Shown here: in pieces, positions 6,104-8,089 of the stretch
Position numbering within the stretch: the first letter of the stretch is position 1
Layout: every line of letters starts with the position of its first letter
NCBI GenBank assembly: GCA_039029535.1
Contig: JBCCFW010000256.1
Location: forward strand, 1-8,089
DNA length: 8,089 bases
Direction: 5' to 3'
From: JBCCFW01 sp039029535
GTDB taxonomy: Bacteria; Acidobacteriota; JBCCFW01
Notes under the pieces: model-generated
The model's database searches: none
The model's input: the letters and a program-made list of their open reading frames with translations, nothing else
Told to the model about the DNA's origin: nothing
Position numbers and translations under genes: made by a program

Positions 6104-8034
6104 GCCGCGCCCTGGCCGCCACGCGCCTCGATGGACGTCACCGCTCCTTCGAAGCGACGAAGGATGGCCTGGACCTGGGGTGAGCTGCCGGCGCGCTCAC
6201 GCTGACGCCGACGCCGGAGCTCCGAGCCCTCGATCTCGCCGTTGGCCGTGACCGCCGACAGGAGGTCGCCACGCAGCGCCACCACCACCGGGCTCGGTCG
6301 CCCGAAGGCCTCGGACGCGGCCGACATCAGCTGGAAGCGGTGCGTCTCGAGGTGCCGGAGGGATTCGTCCTCGTCCTCCGGAAACCAGATCTTGAGTCCC
6401 TCCGGCGCCGGCGCGATGAGCGCGCGCTCGATGAGGGCTCGCAGGCGCACCGGGAGACCGCCTCGAAAGATCTCGAGGGCGGTGGGACCCGCGCTCGGAT
6501 GGGGTCGGACGGAGGGACCTGCCGGAGCAGGCGTCGGGGTCGGAGCGGGTGCGGGGGCCGGTGTTGCGACCGGCGTGGGTCCGGGAGCGGCCGCAGCGGG
6601 TGTCGGCGGCGCGTCAGCCGCAGGCGGAGCCGGCGCGGGGGGCTCGGGCGCCTCGTCCTCCTCCTCCGTGTCGCTGCCGTCCTGAGCCTCCATTCGGGCC
6701 CGCCATCCTCCCCCGCCGTCTGACGGGGGCCCCTCGGCTGACGCCGCTGGTGGGGCTGGCGGAGTCGGAGTCGGTGGCTCGGCCGGCGGCGGTGGCTCGC
6801 TCGGGGGGGCCGGTGCTTGGGGTTGGGGCGCCGCGGGAGCGGCAGGCATCGCGCCTCCCCCGCCTCCACCACCGCCGGGAGCCGGAGGCGGCGGCCCGTC
6901 GGGCAGGTCGTCGAGACGACGCAGCAGCGCTTGCAGGGGCTCGAGCCGGGTGAGTTGCGCGGCGCGAACGAGGGTGGCTTCGAGCAGCGTGCGTGGCTCG
7001 AGCGACAGGCGCAGCTTGGGTCCGAGCTCGAGGAGCAGCTCGAGGAGACGACGGTGGTCGTCGGCCGAGCCGAGCGCGGCGATCTCGCGCAGGTCGGGCA
7101 GCTCGGCCTCGGGACGACCCACGGCTTCATGGCCATCGGGGAAGAGCGACGTCAGCAAGACGGCCCGCGCCTCACCGCAGAGGTCTTCCAACAGGCCGAG
7201 GAGGTCGACTCCCCCATCCGCCAAGGCACCGAGGGCGAGGACGGCTTCGCCGGCACGCCCCTCGAGCACGTGTCGCAGCAGGCCGCGGAGGGCCGGCCCG
7301 TCGGCGAGTCCCAGGAGCTCGGCCACGCCGCTGCGGGTGACGTCGGTGCCGGCCAGGGCCAGCACGCGATCGAGCGCCGACTGGGCGTCGCGGAGGCTCC
7401 CGCCGGCCTTGCGCGCCAGCAGCTCGGCGGCCGCCGGCTCGAGCTTGGCTTCTTCCTTTGCTGCCAGTTCCAGCAGGTGGTCGCGGAGCTCGGCGTGGGC
7501 CACCGGCCGGAAGGACAGGAGCAGGCAGCGAGACAGGATGGTCGCCGGGACCCGCTCGAGCTCGGTCGTTGCGAGGATGAAGACGACGTGCCCGGGGGGC
7601 TCCTCGAGGGTCTTCAGGAGGGCGTTGAAGGCCTCCCGGGTGAGCATGTGGAACTCGTCGACGATGAAGACCTTGTGAGTGTCTCGCGCCGGCGAGTACT
7701 GGGCGTCCTGGATGAGGACCTTGACCTCGTCGATGCCCCGGTGGCTGGCGGCGTCGATCTCGACCGCGTCCATCGAGCGGCCAGCCGTGATCTCCGTGCA
7801 GGCTGGGCACTCGCCGCAGGGCGTGGGCGTCGGTCCCTGAGCGCAGTTCAGGGCGCGCGCCAGGAGCCGGGCCGTGGTCGTCTTGCCGATGCCGCGGATG
7901 CCCGAGAAGACGTAGGCGTGGTGCAGCCGCGAGGAGGTGAGGGCGTTCTGCAGCGTCCGGACGACCGGCTCCTGGCCGACGACGTCCTCAAAGCGCTGAG
8001 GCCGATGCTTGCGGGCAAGCGCTTGGTAGGTCAC
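6100..8034 (-). CDS. dnaX: DNA polymerase III subunit tau/gamma (clamp-loader ATPase)
   Basis: This 644-residue protein begins at a GTG fixed by the family N-terminus (MTYQALARKHRP, FEDVVGQE). Motifs are Walker A GIRGIGKT (45-52), zinc-binding C64, C73, C76 and C79, Walker B VDEFHML (125-131), arginine-finger motif SRC (168-170) and sensor-2 GGSLRDA (211-217). The collar domain runs to about 370. Residues 380-515 are a low-complexity Pro/Ala linker with an eight-glycine run (387-394) and an acidic patch (454-461). The C-terminal tau-type domain (516-640) includes the family pattern PQVQAILRRFEG (619-630). The protein loads the beta clamp and, as tau, holds the replicase together. No A-rich slippery site for a shorter gamma form is visible. 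The 55 bp upstream to the window edge show no clear ribosome site, promoter or other gene. It is translationally coupled to recR. Confidence 0.97.
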   Translation of the reverse strand: MTYQALARKHRPQRFEDVVGQEPVVRTLQNALTSSRLHHAYVFSGIRGIGKTTTARLLARALNCAQGPTPTPCGECPACTEITAGRSMDAVEIDAASHRGIDEVKVLIQDAQYSPARDTHKVFIVDEFHMLTREAFNALLKTLEEPPGHVVFILATTELERVPATILSRCLLLSFRPVAHAELRDHLLELAAKEEAKLEPAAAELLARKAGGSLRDAQSALDRVLALAGTDVTRSGVAELLGLADGPALRGLLRHVLEGRAGEAVLALGALADGGVDLLGLLEDLCGEARAVLLTSLFPDGHEAVGRPEAELPDLREIAALGSADDHRRLLELLLELGPKLRLSLEPRTLLEATLVRAAQLTRLEPLQALLRRLDDLPDGPPPPAPGGGGGGGGAMPAAPAAPQPQAPAPPSEPPPPAEPPTPTPPAPPAASAEGPPSDGGGGWRARMEAQDGSDTEEEDEAPEPPAPAPPAADAPPTPAAAAPGPTPVATPAPAPAPTPTPAPAGPSVRPHPSAGPTALEIFRGGLPVRLRALIERALIAPAPEGLKIWFPEDEDESLRHLETHRFQLMSAASEAFGRPSPVVVALRGDLLSAVTANGEIEGSELRRRRQRERAGSSPQVQAILRRFEGAVTSIEARGGQGAA

Positions 8035-8089
8035 GAGCCCGGAGCATTCATGAGTGTTCGTCGCGAGTGGCCGGAGACGCTAGCCGAGA

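Noticed and set aside
6614..6811. Programmed -1 frameshift in dnaX at the C-run (C CCC CCG, coding strand, about 6808-6802) making a gamma-like product with a stop at 6616-6614
   Set aside because: A slippery heptamer in frame does exist, but C-runs are expected in this proline-rich linker. Known dnaX slip sites are A-rich, and I saw no clear stimulatory stem or internal Shine-Dalgarno.
8035..8089. tRNA or other gene upstream of dnaX
   Set aside because: The 55 bases show no tRNA arms or T-loop consensus, and ATG codons there are out of frame with dnaX.

Overview
This is a high-GC window (roughly two thirds G+C by eye). Every gene I can support lies on the minus strand, so the layout is described in the direction of transcription, from high to low coordinates. 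The mglB-mglA pair closely matches the Myxococcus xanthus polarity module; MglA is 195 residues and its key residues fall at the M. xanthus positions. There is also a cytosolic GAF/PAS histidine kinase paired with an NtrC-type regulator. Together these suggest a member of Myxococcota or a related former deltaproteobacterial lineage. I cannot name the species.

Housekeeping and polarity block (8034 to 4267): dnaX (DNA polymerase III tau/gamma) overlaps recR by four bases (GTGA). No ybaB lies between them, although ybaB commonly sits there. About 110 bp further on come mglB (roadblock-fold partner and GAP) and mglA (small Ras-like GTPase). A perfect 8-bp hairpin sits in the 48-bp gap between mglB and mglA.

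Intergenic block (4266 to 3664, about 600 bp without a protein gene): two direct copies of a structured repeat lie next to the mglA stop codon, followed by a terminator-like hairpin for mglBA. After that comes the upstream region of the next operon, with three odd-centred palindromes, a weak candidate promoter and two leader hairpins. The repeats are the most remarkable thing here. Within their 80-nt core the two copies differ at only four bases, and all four fall in one stem as two fully compensated base-pair changes. A third double-compensatory pair lies in the outer stem. The internal-loop sequences are identical. This is the signature of a structured RNA or single-stranded DNA element.

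Two-component block (3663 to 1): a response regulator (receiver, coiled coil, GAF, AAA+, Fis-type helix-turn-helix) whose sigma-54 contact loop reads GIATGV instead of GAFTGA. Four bases later comes a soluble histidine kinase (GAF, PAS with a three-cysteine motif, HisKA, HATPase) that runs off the left edge. The two are almost certainly co-transcribed partners. Nothing in the sequence shows whether they regulate mglBA.
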